From: Strongylocentrotus droebachiensis
Taxonomy: Eukaryota; Echinodermata; Echinoidea; Camarodonta; Strongylocentrotidae
Assembly (NCBI GenBank): GCA_035222895.1
Contig: JAVYIG010000067.1
Span: 992,001 to 1,056,000 of the forward strand
Length of the DNA: 64,000 nucleotides
Direction: 5' to 3'
In this document: positions 38,840 through 50,189 of the stretch, one piece after another
Numbering within the stretch: position 1 is the stretch's first letter
Layout: every line of letters begins with the position of its first letter
The notes under the pieces: model-generated
The model's input: the letters and a program-made list of their open reading frames with translations, nothing else
Told to the model about the DNA's origin: nothing
The model's database searches: none
Position numbers and translations under genes: made by a program

Positions 38840-39050
38840 GAGGGTGGAGGCGAGGGCCTTTTGCCTCCCCGAGCTACAACTTGTCGGCGGGAAAATTGCA
38901 ACCCCCTTCTTTTCTTTTCTTCCTCTTTTTTTCCTTCCCTTTATCTCCTCTTTCCCTTTTTTCTTTCCCTTTCCTTCCTTCCCTCTTATTTTTTGATGGG
39001 GGGGGGGGGGGGGGGGGAGGTAACAGTTGGGAGGCAAGGCCCTTTCCCCC
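38806..39050. repeat. G-runs and polypyrimidine satellite unit
   Basis: A G-run of about 31 bases at 38807-38837, then 'gaggcgagggccttttgcctcc', (ttcc)n/(tttc)n tract, and a second G-run at 38999-39017. Same family as 28.0-29.0 kb. Confidence 0.85.
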
Positions 39051-39059
39051 CGATCTAAA

Positions 39060-39610
39060 TTCTTTTTTCCCCCTTTGTAATAAATGCCCCTTCCCTTTTA
39101 ATAACTACCCCTTTTTAACTCGGATAAGCACACCTTATATTTTCACATGTGCCCCCTTTCCTTATTATAATTACCCCCATTTAAAAAAGAGCCCCTTTCC
39201 CTTCTCATGAATGCCCCTTTAAATCTATGAAAATAATTCCTTTCATTCTCGTAAGTGCCCCTTTTATTTTGACATCTCCCCTTTTCCTTCCTAATAAAAT
39301 GCTCCTTTTCCTTCTTATAAGTGCCCTTTTCCTTCCTAATAAATGCCCTTTTTCCTTCTGATAAGTGCCTCGTTTATTTTTAACATGTGCCTCTATTTCT
39401 TTTTAATAAGAGCCACTACCCCCTTGTCATAAAAGCCCCCTTTCACCTCCAATAAATGCCCCTATTAAAATATGATCGGTGCCCCTTTTCTTTCAACAGA
39501 TGCACATTTCCCTTTATCATTATCGCCCCGTTTTCATTTTCATAAGTGCCTCTTTTTCATGTACGGTCAGTGCCCCTTTTCAGATGGGATAAGTGCCCCT
39601 CTTCACATCT
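39060..39610 (+). repeat. Degenerate ~23-bp minisatellite 'ataagtgccccttttc', block 1
   Basis: More than 20 loosely spaced copies of 'taagtgcccctttt' with variable linkers. Same motif as 40556-40660 and 42590-43640. Confidence 0.85.
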
Positions 39611-39699
39611 GAGATGGCGTTGCGTAACATTTCGTAATATTTGGAATATCAGAGTGGGCAATATATGAGTGGACAGCTGTTGATGGAAATGATGGCTGG

Positions 39700-39765
39700 A
39701 GAGGGTTACATTTCTTTTTTGTTAAGCGCTATATAAGAACTAGCTATTATTATTATTATCTCCAT
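39700..39765 (+). repeat. SINE/LINE-like tail
   Basis: 'ttaagcgctatataagaac' followed by (att)n, a common 3' end of retroposons in marine invertebrates. Confidence 0.6.
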
Positions 39766-39780
39766 TCATTACAGCTTCCT

Positions 39781-40544
39781 GAGGTAACTAAACATCGTTC
39801 GGTTTGCCCTCTTCTTTGATAATTTGCCTGCATAAAGTGATAATGTCCAGCCAGCGAGGTGAGTCAGGACAGAGAAAGTTTCTAAGAATTATTTAATCAT
39901 AAATTTACGATGTTTATAGGTTTAATTGAGAGTCAAGAAATATATTATTGTTAGATTTTAGATAAATGTGTTGAAAGGTTACTGTGTGTAAGATAGAGAA
40001 TCCGTTCGAGACTCTCCCTTCATTTTTGCATGTAAACGCGAAATTACGTATGCTGTGCATTGTTTGTCTACAGTTTCACAGCACTGTTGGAGATTAATAA
40101 ATTAATACTTCGTTCCTATTCATCAACATCCGTCTTTACGTTGGTACTTTTATTTGGTGGCAGTTTTACAGTGTATCTTTCCATTTATTATCAACTGGAA
40201 AATGAAACTTTTACAACGTACAGAGAAGCCTAATTTTGGCTAAGAAAAGTGATGAGGCATATTTAAATTGCTTTTGATGGTATATACGGCCCCTAGGGCG
40301 ACCAGTCAAAGTCCACGAAAAGATGTATAGCCTATTATAGGCACATCTGGCTAAATTTCATCTGTTTATGTTTGTTTCTTATTTGTTTGATTGTTGTTCA
40401 TGACTGTTGTCAAAGTTTCGTCTTTTTTTTGTTTTGTTTTGTTCTGTTTTGACCAATAGCAATAGATAGATGTACATGTGTCACCACCCATTCATACTGC
40501 CTAAGTTAATCAAATGTAATTCAAATAGCTGTTTGATGTAAGCT
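39781..40544 (+). repeat. Segmental duplicate, copy 1 (partner 46666-47551)
   Basis: Begins gaggtaactaaacatcgtt and ends aatagctgttt..tgtaagct in both. The two copies lie 6.9 kb apart in the same orientation. Unclassified; includes 'attaataaattaatacttcg'. Confidence 0.88.
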
Positions 40545-41215
40545 TTTTTGAGGGTGTAAGAAGTGCCCTATTTTCACCTCTGATAATCTCTTTTTGTACT
40601 TTGGCACATGCTCCTTTTCTTTCCTGATAAGTGTCCTCTTTTCCTCTCATCATTAAACGCGCCCTAGCTAATTTCAAGCGACTAAGAGCATTTCCCCCCA
40701 AAGCTCGCTCGCTACGCTCGCACGCATCTATAGATGATATACTTATGTTACTTATCAAAGGTCTTTTTAGTCTTCCGTTATGAGAATGTGCTTATAATCC
40801 CATTAGGATTGGTTTTTTTCCCTCTTTATAAGATGTAATTTTTCGCACTGCGACCTCACAAATCTTAAACATTTTGCTCGCTCGCAAATGAATTTTCAGA
40901 CCATCACACCAAACTGCAAAGTATGATGCTTAAGCAATATCTTATATGGTGTATAAAGAGAAACAAATATTGAAATCATCCCTTTGAGATTTCCCTTTGA
41001 AGGTGGCCTTTTTTTTGTTGGTGCCCCCCCCCCACTTTGGAAGTCGCTCCGCCGCCTTTGATCATACGTTTCCTGTTTGAGCTGTAATTGCAGTAACAAT
41101 TATCTTCATATTTTTTCAACCTATTTCTTCTTCAAACTGTATAGGCCTAATTTCCATGATCCTGACATCATTTTCTACTCGGTTTATCTTCTTCTTATCT
41201 CGATTCCAATCAAAT
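40545..41215. repeat. Minisatellite block 2 and unassigned sequence
   Basis: 'aagtgccctattttcacctctgataa' type units at 40556-40660 (quoted in part), then 'gctcgctcgctacgctcgc' and AT-rich sequence without a supported feature. Confidence 0.6.
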
Positions 41216-41601
41216 TTGTATTGGAGTTCTGGTCATCCAATTGCATTTCGAAATAAACAGTTTCAAAGCATTGTGAAATTAGATTAGGTGTTCATAACCA
41301 AGATTTAGGGATTATCGAATCGATAAATTTGCACACGAAAGTCCCCCTCAGGCACTTGCGCTGCATGCAGAAACAAGTAGTAGTATATGGGACCAAACTC
41401 AATTTATTCTGGCATGAATGTTCAGCCCGAACACTTTAGCTATTTCTCGTCATTACTAATATAAATTATAAAGGCCTTTGACGAGCAACCCCTTTTAGGG
41501 AACCTTTAAAAAAGTTATAACATTCTTCCTAACTGAGAAGGAAACAAAATGTGAAAACACACACAAAAAATACTTTCCCCGGAACTTAAGGTTGTCTTTA
41601 A
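41216..41601 (+). mobile_element. TTAA MITE, family B, copy 2 (diverged)
   Basis: 'ggagttctggtcatccaattgcattt' at the left matches family B, and the right end 'ggaactt..aaggttgtctttaa' matches the inverse. Left TTAA is not preserved. Confidence 0.7.
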
Positions 41602-42329
41602 CCAGTTTTTGGATATGCATAATTATGCAAGTACAAAGTAGGCCTATTTACGCGACATTCCGAATTGAACACAACAAGAACAGACATCCGAGATATTGAT
41701 CAAAGAATTAAAAAAAACGAACTCGAAAAACAAGAGGATGGAGCACCATACAATTATAACATATCAAAGAATCTATGCTGATGTTGCAAAATAGGTATAA
41801 AAGGGATTGTAAACCATTCTCTTACTCCTGCTAACTGAACAATAGGCAAAACACTCTCAAATGATGATGCATCAGGCAGCATAATAACATAAAAACAATC
41901 CTACATATCAATTTTTGGATGGTAAATATCCTTAATAACAATTTAAATCTAGCTCAAACAGGAAACGTATGATTCATGTGTCAAACTGCTCTGAAATAGA
42001 AAGATTGCAAAATAAGCTTTTACTTCCCCTGACATGCAATGCTTGCTTAGTGTACTTTATTTGGGACGTACAGTGATTAATGAAAAGTTATTTTATCATA
42101 TTCGAAATGACTTTTAGGCAACTCCTTTTTCTCCCACACCATCAACATTCATTCATTTCATTTCATCAACATTCATTCATTTTATTTCTTCTACATTATT
42201 TCAAGAATTGCATTCAGACAACGAAACAAACTAAAAAATAAAAAAAAATAAGCAATGAATAAAAAAATATTGTCGGCGAAGCATTTATTTTGTCGTAGTA
42301 CAAGTAGCATTTGTATTTTACGGGGCTCT
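41602..42329. other. Unassigned AT-rich sequence
   Basis: A short direct repeat 'caacattcattcatttcatttc' at about 42143-42185 is all that is seen. Confidence 0.4.
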
Positions 42330-42332
42330 TTT

Positions 42333-42478
42333 GGGCGGAGCAAATGTCGTCGGAGCAAATGTCACCGGAGCAAATGTCGGAGGAGCAATTTTCGGCGGAG
42401 TAAATGTCGGGGGAGCATTTGACGTCGGAGCAAATGTCGCGGATCAAACGTCGGCGGAGCAATCGTCGGCGGAGCATG
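42333..42478 (+). repeat. 15-bp minisatellite 'gtcggcggagcaaat'
   Basis: About nine units. On the plus strand they read like GANVV-GANVT-GANVG pentads, resembling a pentapeptide-repeat protein, but the frame has no supporting gene context. Confidence 0.8.
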
Positions 42479-42589
42479 TTCATGGATTCGAAACTTTGCA
42501 TGATGTTAATGGTATACCCAGACGTTCTCAGAGGCGCTGCTCCGGGGGTGGAGTTGCAGCGCCCCCACACATTTTCAAGTATCCCAAAA

Positions 42590-43640
42590 GCCCCTTGAAC
42601 TTTGTAAAAGTGCCCCTATTAATATGTAAAAGTGCCCCTTCCCCTTTTCACCTCTGATTAGTGCCCCTTTTCCTACGACTTTTTCAAGTACCCCAAAACT
42701 GCCCCTTTTTACATAGGAAAGGTGACATTTTAATCTCGAGTAAGTGCCCCTTTTCAGGTACGAAAAGTGCCCCTTTTGATGAGTGCCCTTTTCACCTCAG
42801 ATAATTGCTCTATTCAAATCTGAGAGGTGCCCCTTAAACTTTGACAAGTGCCCCTTTTCCCTTGCCAGAAGTGTATCTTCCCCTTTTAATAACTACCCCT
42901 TTTTAAACTCAGATAAGCGCACCTTTTAGATTCACATATGCCCCTTTTCCTGTCTTATAAGTGCCCATTTCCCTAATTATGATAAGTGCCCCTTTTCATC
43001 TCAGTGGTAAATGACCCTTTTCAGGTACGAGAAGTTACTCCTTTTCATTTCAGATAAGTGCCCCCTTCACCTCCGATAATTGCCCCTATTCAAATCGGAG
43101 GTATGTTCGTTTTTTACTTTGACAAGTGCCCCTCCCCTCTTGATAATAGCTCTTTTCATCTTTGATGAGTGCCCCTTTCCACCTTTAATAACTGCCCCTT
43201 TTATTTTGACACTTGCCTCTTTTCCTTTCTAATAAATGCTCTTTTTCCATATTATAAGTGCCCCTTCCCCTTCTCATAATTACCCGTTTTAATCTTTGAT
43301 AAGTGCTCCGTTTATTTTAACATGTGCCTATTTTTCTTTTTAATAAGAGCCACTTCCACCTTCTCATAAAAGCCCCCTTTCACCTCCAAAAATGCCCCTA
43401 TTAATATCCGATCGGTACCCTATTTCTTTTAACAGATGCACATTTCCTTTATCAAAAGTGTCCCCTTTTCATTTTCATAAGTGCCCCTTTTCATATCTGG
43501 TCAGTGCCTCTTTTCAGGTGCGATAAGTGCCCCTTTTCACCTTCGATAATTTCCCGTTTACTTTCTAATAAGGTTACCATCCCCTTTTCACCTCTTATAA
43601 ATACCCCTTTCAAAATCTGATGTTTTTTCAATAATAAACC
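42590..43640 (+). repeat. Degenerate ~23-bp minisatellite, block 3
   Basis: More than 40 loose copies of 'ataagtgccccttttcacctc' and variants. Contains phrases seen in block 1 in the same order ('ttaataagagccact', 'gccccctttcacctccaa', 'aacagatgcacatttcc'), so the two blocks are duplicates. Confidence 0.88.
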
Positions 43641-43684
43641 AGTTTTCTATCCTCTATCTATCTATCTTTCTGATATTTTCCCCC

Positions 43685-45070
43685 TTTTTTTGGAGAACAC
43701 AGTGTGTGGCTGCCGCCAGCTTTAATTGACAAGCTCTTCACAAATGTGGCTGCCAAATCAGTAAACAAACTCCCTCTTTCCAAAGACCTTTTCAGCGCAG
43801 ACAATGATTGTATTCGCGATTTTTACGAAAGGAAAGGTGTACGTGAAAACAGCTTCGAGTTATTACCAATCAGTGAACAATTTGTTTTCAAAGAGTAAAT
43901 TGAATGTATAAAAAAGTCCTGGGTTAAAGGTAAAGACCAGTAATGGTCATGCGATTGCATTGTGAAAGAAACGTTGTGGAATCGATCAGAAAAGGTTGAT
44001 CAACTAGCATCTAGCATCTGCAAGGTTCTGGAATCATCAAAATGATAAGAAATTTGGCCCATTCTTCGTAAAGTTACAAGCACTATACACAGAAAGATGT
44101 ATATGGGACTACCCTATATCTCTTACCAGACCATGAGAGAAACAAATTTACCAAATATATGAATTAGTAGGCGGTTTCCCGGCAAATTTTTTATCATCAT
44201 GTATTAGTCAAAACATATTCTTTCACATGATTGGTAATGAGAGCTTCCATTTCATTTTTTGAAATTGGGGCGTTTCCAATACTGGTCTTTACCTTTAAGC
44301 ATGATTCTAGCTAAATTTCTAAAAGATGGTGCGAAGGTTTTATATATAACCCTTTAAGAGCTTAATGAACCTATCTATCTTGACGAGTACTTTCCTGAGG
44401 ATATGAAAATAGCAAAAGTGACTCCACTTTATAAAAAATGAGATAAAACTGATGTTAGCAACTATAGACCTATTAGTGTTTTAAGCGTAGCATCAAAGAT
44501 TCTAGGAAAATCGGTCTGTGTTCAAAATAAAAAATACTTCAAAGAACATGATATAATTTATGAATTTCAATCTGGTTTTCGACATGAATATTCGACTGAA
44601 ACATGTCTAATTCATTTGACTGATTATTTGAAGACAGAAACTTCCCAAGGGCGCTTTGTTGGTATGGTGCTCCTTGATCTGCAAAAAGCTTTTGATACAG
44701 TTAATCATTGCGTCTTATTGAAGAAGTTACAACTAATGGGTTTTGATAAGGCAAGTTTAGATTGGTTCAGATCCTACTTATCTAATCGACACCAAGTAGT
44801 GGCCATTCATGATATTCGTTCTAAACTAATGCCTATAGCATGCGGTGTTCCTCAGGGAAGTATTTTAGGGCCAATTCTATTTACAAGTTATATCAATGAT
44901 ATGTGTATTTGTATAAAAGACTTGTAGTTTAAACTATTATTGTATGCAGATGACAGCATACTCTATTCAAATCCTAATCCAAAAGATCTTGAGGAAAAGC
45001 TTAGTGAACAGCTGTCTAGGTGTGTCGATTGGATGACTGATAATAAGCTTTTTTTACACTTGGGAAAACA
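43685..45070 (+). pseudogene. Jockey-type LINE: linker and RT core, split by a MITE
   Basis: FYERKGVRENSFELLPISEQFVFKE (43830-43895, read in parts) is the segment before the RT. After the MITE: KIAKVTPLYKK, SNYRPISVLSVASKI, QSGFRHEYSTETCL, LLDLQKAFDTVNH, GVPQGSILGPILF and, after an in-frame TAG near 44925, LLYADDSILYS. Thus RT motifs with YADD are present but broken by at least three stops. Confidence 0.9.
43924..44298 (+). mobile_element. TTAA MITE, family B, copy 3, inside the LINE
   Basis: 375 bp with ends TTAAAGGTAAAGACCAGTA and perfect inverse, TTAA on both sides. It interrupts the LINE coding text between FKE... and ...AKFLKDGA. Confidence 0.92.
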
Positions 45071-46260
45071 GAAAGCATTTTGTTTTGCTCTAAAGTAAGC
45101 GGAGGGCCAAAGTCAGAAAAGAGAGGTTTGCCTGCCACTACCGCATAAACTAAGCACACTTTATTTTTTCGAAAGATTTTATCATAATACACAATATTTA
45201 ATACAGAGGTGTCTTTTTTAAAATTTGTTGCGAACACCCCTAAATCGGAGGGGGCGTCCAAAAAGCGGCCCTTTTGACGAAAAAAGATATTTTGTAAATA
45301 ATATTTTAAGAGAACGTTGAACCACCATAAGTTTGGTGTCATATGAAATAAATAAAATTATCTACATTTTGATACCAATTTAACGAAGTTGGGATTAATT
45401 AACATCGCAAATTTAAGTAAAAAACATGATTTCTTTCGAAATATTGAATTTTATCAAAGACCATTATTTTCCATATATCAAAATCGGAGAGTTGCATTTT
45501 TTCGTAACTTTTTAGGAATTTGACCATGTACAAGGAAAATATCCTGTGTAAAGAAGAGGTTTTATCTCTTTTCAATAAATGTAATAGCAACCCAAAGTTA
45601 TTGATTTGATTTCCACAAAAACAACATTTTTACCCACATGTGTATTATTGTATGCATATACGTGTATAAGTGTACTGAGGTCGGACCTGTTTAGTGTGTT
45701 TACGTCGAGCTTTTAGGTAAAACCTCTAATCACCATGGATTTGGTGTCAAAAGATGGATAATTAAAATATCTTAAAGTTAATATCAATTTCATTGAGTTA
45801 TGTACAGTGTGAGACAAAAAAAGTTTACACCTAGAAAATTGCTAATTATTAAAATAAAAAAATCATCCACGAACAGTAAATGATTATACATCTTATGAAA
45901 GAGTGTTTTATCCCAAATCATTTGGTATCATGTTTGTGTGGTATTAGTTCACGCTTGGATGAACAGGAGACATTGTTTGCGAGAGTGCAAAAATCGAATT
46001 TTAAATTTCAAGAAATGGACCCCTGGATTCCATTAGAAAAGATACAAGTGGTTCCCAAGACAGTTTTTATGGAGTTTAAGCTTCTAACAACCACTCCTGT
46101 CGACTGTTTTTTTAAATCATTTACACAATTTTTTGCTGTCTGCTGCCTCGAGATCACTGGAGGGAAGAAATGTAACAATGTATAGCAAGAGTACCTATTC
46201 AGTAAAGGATTAAAATCCTATTTATCCAGATGGATAACTCAATAATGTGGGTATCATCTC
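45071..46260. other. Probable LINE 3' region and unassigned sequence
   Basis: No continuing RT thumb frame was found. AT-rich without a named feature. Confidence 0.4.
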
Positions 46261-46279
46261 ATTGAATGTTGTGTCCAGT

Positions 46280-46592
46280 ATTGAGTGTCCTCTTTTTCTT
46301 CTTCTCCTTCTTCTTTTTCTCCATGTACTTATTATTATTTCTATCATCAGTTTAATGTTGTTATTTTCATTATCATCATTATTATCTTTAATAAGTTTTT
46401 GTTATTTTTATCTGTCTGTAAATATTACTATTTTAACTTATTAATTGTGTACATGTCTGTCGGGGACCCCACTGGAAATAAGCTCTCGAGCTTCCGTGGA
46501 TTATCCTGTTCAAGCTGACTTATTTTTGATCTGTTTTCCTTGTATATTGTATGTTGGAAGCTTGGCGAATAAAAATCAATCAATCAATCAAT
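46280..46592 (+). mobile_element. LINE 3' end with (aatc)n tail
   Basis: 'gtcggggaccccactggaa', 'aataagctctcgagcttccg' and 'ggcgaataaaaatcaatcaatc' are a typical 3' UTR and tail of CR1/Jockey-type LINEs. Could belong to the RT relic at 43685-45070. Confidence 0.65.
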
Positions 46593-46665
46593 TTGCTGCC
46601 TATTCATGCGCGCAACCATAGCAACGCGATTTTCTTCATTAGGCATTTGAATAGTGGTTTGATAA

Positions 46666-47551
46666 GAGGTAACTAAACATCGTTAGGTTGCCCTCTTCTT
46701 TCATTGATAATTTACCTGCCCAAAGTGATAATGTCCAGCCAACGAGGTGAGTCAGGACAGAGAAAGTTTGTAAGAATTATATTTAATCATAATTTACGAT
46801 GTTTTTAGGTTTAATTAAGAGTCAAGAAATATATTACGGTTAGATTTTTAGATAAATGTGTATGAAGGTTACTGTGTGTAAGATTAAGAATCTTGGAGAC
46901 TCTCCGTTCATTTGTGCATGTACAGTGTAATCACCAAATGATGTATTTTATGGAATTAATTGGCTATAAATAACATTTGGATATGGAAGAAAACAGTAAA
47001 AGAACTTACCGGATACATATGACAAGTTTTTATGCTAATCTCTCGTTTGTTTTTAAGTAGGCCTATCATCTTTAATCGTCTTTATGGTCATCTTTAATCT
47101 AGACAGAACATAATTCTTGGAGCATTTTAATCAAAATTAGAAGTGATTTGTTAAATAATTTGTATAGACTATTCATATCTGATCTCATTAATTGTTATTT
47201 TATTGTATGCTGTGCATTGTTTGTCTACAGTTTCACAGCACGGTTGGAGATTAATAAATTAATACTTCGTTCCTATTCACCAACATCCGTCTTTACGTTG
47301 GTACTTTTAATTGCTTTTGATGGTAAACGGACCCTAGGGCGACAAGTCAAAGTACACGAAAAGATGTATAGCCTATTATAGGCACATCTGTTTCTTATTT
47401 GTTTGATTGTTGTGCATGACTGTTGTCAAAGTTTCGTCTTGTTTTGTTTTGTTTTGTTTTGACCAATATCAATAGATAGATCTAGTGTCACCACCCATTC
47501 ATACTGCTTAAGTTATTCAAATGTAATTCAAATAGCTGTTTGTTGTAAGCT
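46666..47551 (+). repeat. Segmental duplicate, copy 2 (partner 39781-40544)
   Basis: Matches copy 1 end to end except for about 280 extra bases at roughly 46930-47208 and a shorter gap near 47300. Confidence 0.88.
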
Positions 47552-47904
47552 GAGTTAAAGGCTCACTGTGCTGAAGCATTGCTCTTCCGTTCCTTTTTGC
47601 ATTTGTTGTTATAGCTGCGCGGTACTATTTTCGAGATGCCCGATTTCCCCTAACGTTGCCACTGACCTAAGTGAACGTTCCCATTGGACTACTTCTAGTG
47701 ACCATACCTCAGCGACCACTCGTGTGCACAGAACCTTGACCGCATGATAACAATAGAATTGTTCGCTATGGCGTCTTCAAACCGGTATACAGAAAAGGAA
47801 GTTCTAAGAGGTACTCATCAGATGGAAAAGGACTTGAATTTGATCTCCTCCTCACCGTACCAACGCAAATTTCCATTCTAGGATGGCTACCTTACGGGAA
47901 AAAA
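47552..47904. other. Unassigned
   Basis: A 37-codon open frame from ATG at 47769 has no recognised homology and is not called. Confidence 0.35.
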
Positions 47905-48012
47905 AGACGCGTGCGCGGGCGTGAAGTTAGCGACCGTAATGATGAATGATGAATGTACATGATTTTAATGAGGATCTAGCTGATATTACAGTCGCTAACT
48001 TCACACGCGTCG
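47905..48012. repeat. Foldback, ends gacgcgtg
   Basis: Arms 'gcgtgaagttagcgaccgtaat' and its near-perfect inverse (attacagtcgctaacttcac) around a 40-bp loop. Confidence 0.82.
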
Positions 48013-48149
48013 GTACCTGTGAGAAAGTGTTTATTATAATGTCTTCCGTTTTAGTAAACAACAAATATAAGAAAAATTGACACGAAAGTGTTGAGAAAGA
48101 TAACGACATTATTTGAACAATAAATTGTTGAAGAATAATCCCGAATTGT

Positions 48150-48760
48150 TAGTCAGTGTACCTCTTTCTCTCTCCCTTCATTCTTAATTTCATTTTCTCT
48201 CACCCCCCTCTCATTCTATTTCTCTCTCATTTTTCTATAGACTATCCCTTTTTTTCTCAGCTTATATCCCATCCACTCATTCCTTGTTAGTTCCTCTATT
48301 TTTCTATTATCCAGATAATATCTTTTCCTACTCTCGCGCGCTCTATAGTCATGATCATCCTCTACCATTTACATTACCCCTACCCCTTTTCTCTCTCTCT
48401 CTTTCTGTCTATCTCTCTCTCTTTCTCCTTACTCTCTCTATTTCATCTTTAATATATATATTTTTCTTTCTATAATAAAATTCCTTTCCTTCTATCGCGC
48501 GTTCTATTACAAGCCTTTTTCATTTACATGACATCCCCCCCCCTCTGTTCCCTCCTTCTTTCTCCAATTTCTTTGTAATAGACATCCCATCTTCCTCTAC
48601 GTTTTCCTATTTTTTCCTGCTCATTCCTTTCCAGTCTATTTTTCTCCTCTCTATATCTCTTAAATTCTATTATTCTACACATTCCAAGAGAGAGAGAGAG
48701 GGAGAGGAGGGGAGAGAGAGAGAGAGAGAGAGAATGTGGGGTCATTTACATTCTATATCC
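48150..48760. repeat. Polypyrimidine-rich stretch with (GA)n
   Basis: (tctc)n at 48388-48430, (ga)n at 48688-48733, otherwise ttcc/ctct-rich. Open frames here are low complexity. Confidence 0.8.
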
Positions 48761-48829
48761 TTCTATAATTTCCCCATCTGCCCTCCTCTCACATCCGACT
48801 GTATATCAAGCATTTAAAACAACTTGTGG

Positions 48830-48945
48830 TGGTGGTTATTTTACCTAACTGTTAAGAAAGCATAAATGCTTGTAAAAAAGTAGCCAGACGGCCAACCAAT
48901 TTAGGTCCTCTCCGAGGGACCTGGATTAATGCTTTACCCATATAG
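48830..48945. repeat. Dispersed repeat, inverse of 16260-16410
   Basis: See the partner: 'aagcataaatgcttg', 'aggtcctctccgagggacct'. Confidence 0.75.
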
Positions 48946-48959
48946 CTCCGTTTAGTCTC

Positions 48960-49041
48960 ATTTGAGAACGCCTCCTATCGGAAGAGTCCAGCAGCCTAAC
49001 ATGTACGTACTTAGCCTATGGACTTTTACCCAAAAAAAATC

Positions 49042-49074
<33 letters not shown>

Positions 49075-49400
49075 ATTTTTTGTTTAAACGAAAAGCACAT
49101 CCACCCCGACGTACGTTATCACTAGCTCTTTCATTGGAACCCTCATGTCCCATTGACTTTCGAAAGTTCACCCACCGTAATTTGATCAAAATAGGTCGCA
49201 AGCTCGCCATTGCCTATATAACACATGTACAACAAGTCGAACTTTGGACTCAATTTACCACGCGATTGTAAGGTTATAAGTCAAGTACACGAAGGATACG
49301 AAGCATGAATTATCATAGATCAGTTCTGATTTGTTCATTATGTCCATTTTATCCAACCCCCACCGTAATTTTTTCATGTTGTATAGGCAAGCATTTTGCC
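48960..49400 (-). repeat. Dispersed element, inverse of 29505-29960
   Basis: Shares all the phrases listed for 29335-29960. It includes an A-run of about 29 bases at 49045-49072. Confidence 0.82.
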
Positions 49401-49875
49401 GAGGTAAGCAAAAACATGAATATTCATGAACACCATGGACTATTCGATTATTAACAGAGGGGTGCAATTGTGCACCACATCAAACTCCCCTACTTTCAGT
49501 CAAGTATTTCATTTGTTCATTATGTCCATTTCATCCAACCCCCATCTTTATTTTTTATTTAGTATAGGCAAGCATTTTGCCGAGGTAAGCAAAAACATGA
49601 ATATTCATGGACACCATGGACTATTCGATTATTAACAGAGGGGTGCAATTGTCCACCACATCAAACTCCCCTACTTTCAGTCAAGTATTTCATTTGTTCA
49701 TTATGTCCATTTCATCCAACCCCCCATCTTTATTTTTATTTAGTATAGGCAAGCATTTTGCCGAGGTAAGCAAAAACATGAATATTCATGGACACCATGG
49801 ACTATTCGATTATTAACAGAGGGGTGCAATTGTGCACCACATCAAACTCCCCTATACTTTCAGTCAAGTATTTCA
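49330..49875 (+). repeat. Tandem repeat, 181-bp unit, 3 copies
   Basis: 'gtataggcaagcattttgcc' starts units at 49382, 49562 and 49743. Units are almost identical. The three similar open frames come from the repetition and are not genes. Confidence 0.93.
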
Positions 49876-50099
49876 TTGTATTATGTAGTTTGGTAGGTTT
49901 ATTTTACTAACTGTTTAATTATCAGATATCAATGATAGTTTAAAGATATGGAAAAGATTCTTGTATTTTATATTTAGCAAAGCAATCTCACATACAAAAT
50001 CACTATCAAGTGTCGTCTGATCCGCCGATTGCCGTCTGCTATATACGCGAACTAGCTACGTTTGTGCTGGCGGAAATGAGACAACCGGAGCAATATGAA

Positions 50100-50187
50100 A
50101 GCATCGAATTGGTATCGAATCGAACCCGGGTCACCGGATTATGAGACCACGGCTCTACCATCGCTCTACCAACTGAGCTATCGCGCT
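50100..50187 (-). repeat. tRNA-like sequence (Met-CAT type), SINE head or tRNA pseudogene
   Basis: On the minus strand: A box tagctcagttggtagagcg, anticodon loop ctCATaa, B box gggttcgattc. The D region repeats 'ggtagagc', giving an over-long D arm, and acceptor ends do not pair well. So a tRNA-derived retroposon or pseudogene is likelier than an active tRNA. Confidence 0.65.
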
Positions 50188-50189
50188 TC

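Noticed and set aside
39781-47551. LTR retrotransposon with the two direct repeats as LTRs
   Set aside because: No gag-pol, primer site or TG/CA ends; the interior consists of unrelated repeats and LINE pieces.
47769-47882. 37-codon open frame MASSNRYTEKEV...
   Set aside because: No recognised homology, no donor site tested; too short to support as a first exon.
49426-49816. Two nearly identical 69-residue open frames
   Set aside because: They are produced by the 181-bp tandem repeat.
50100-50187. Active tRNA-Met gene
   Set aside because: Over-long D arm with duplicated ggtagagc and poor acceptor pairing; kept only as a tRNA-like repeat.
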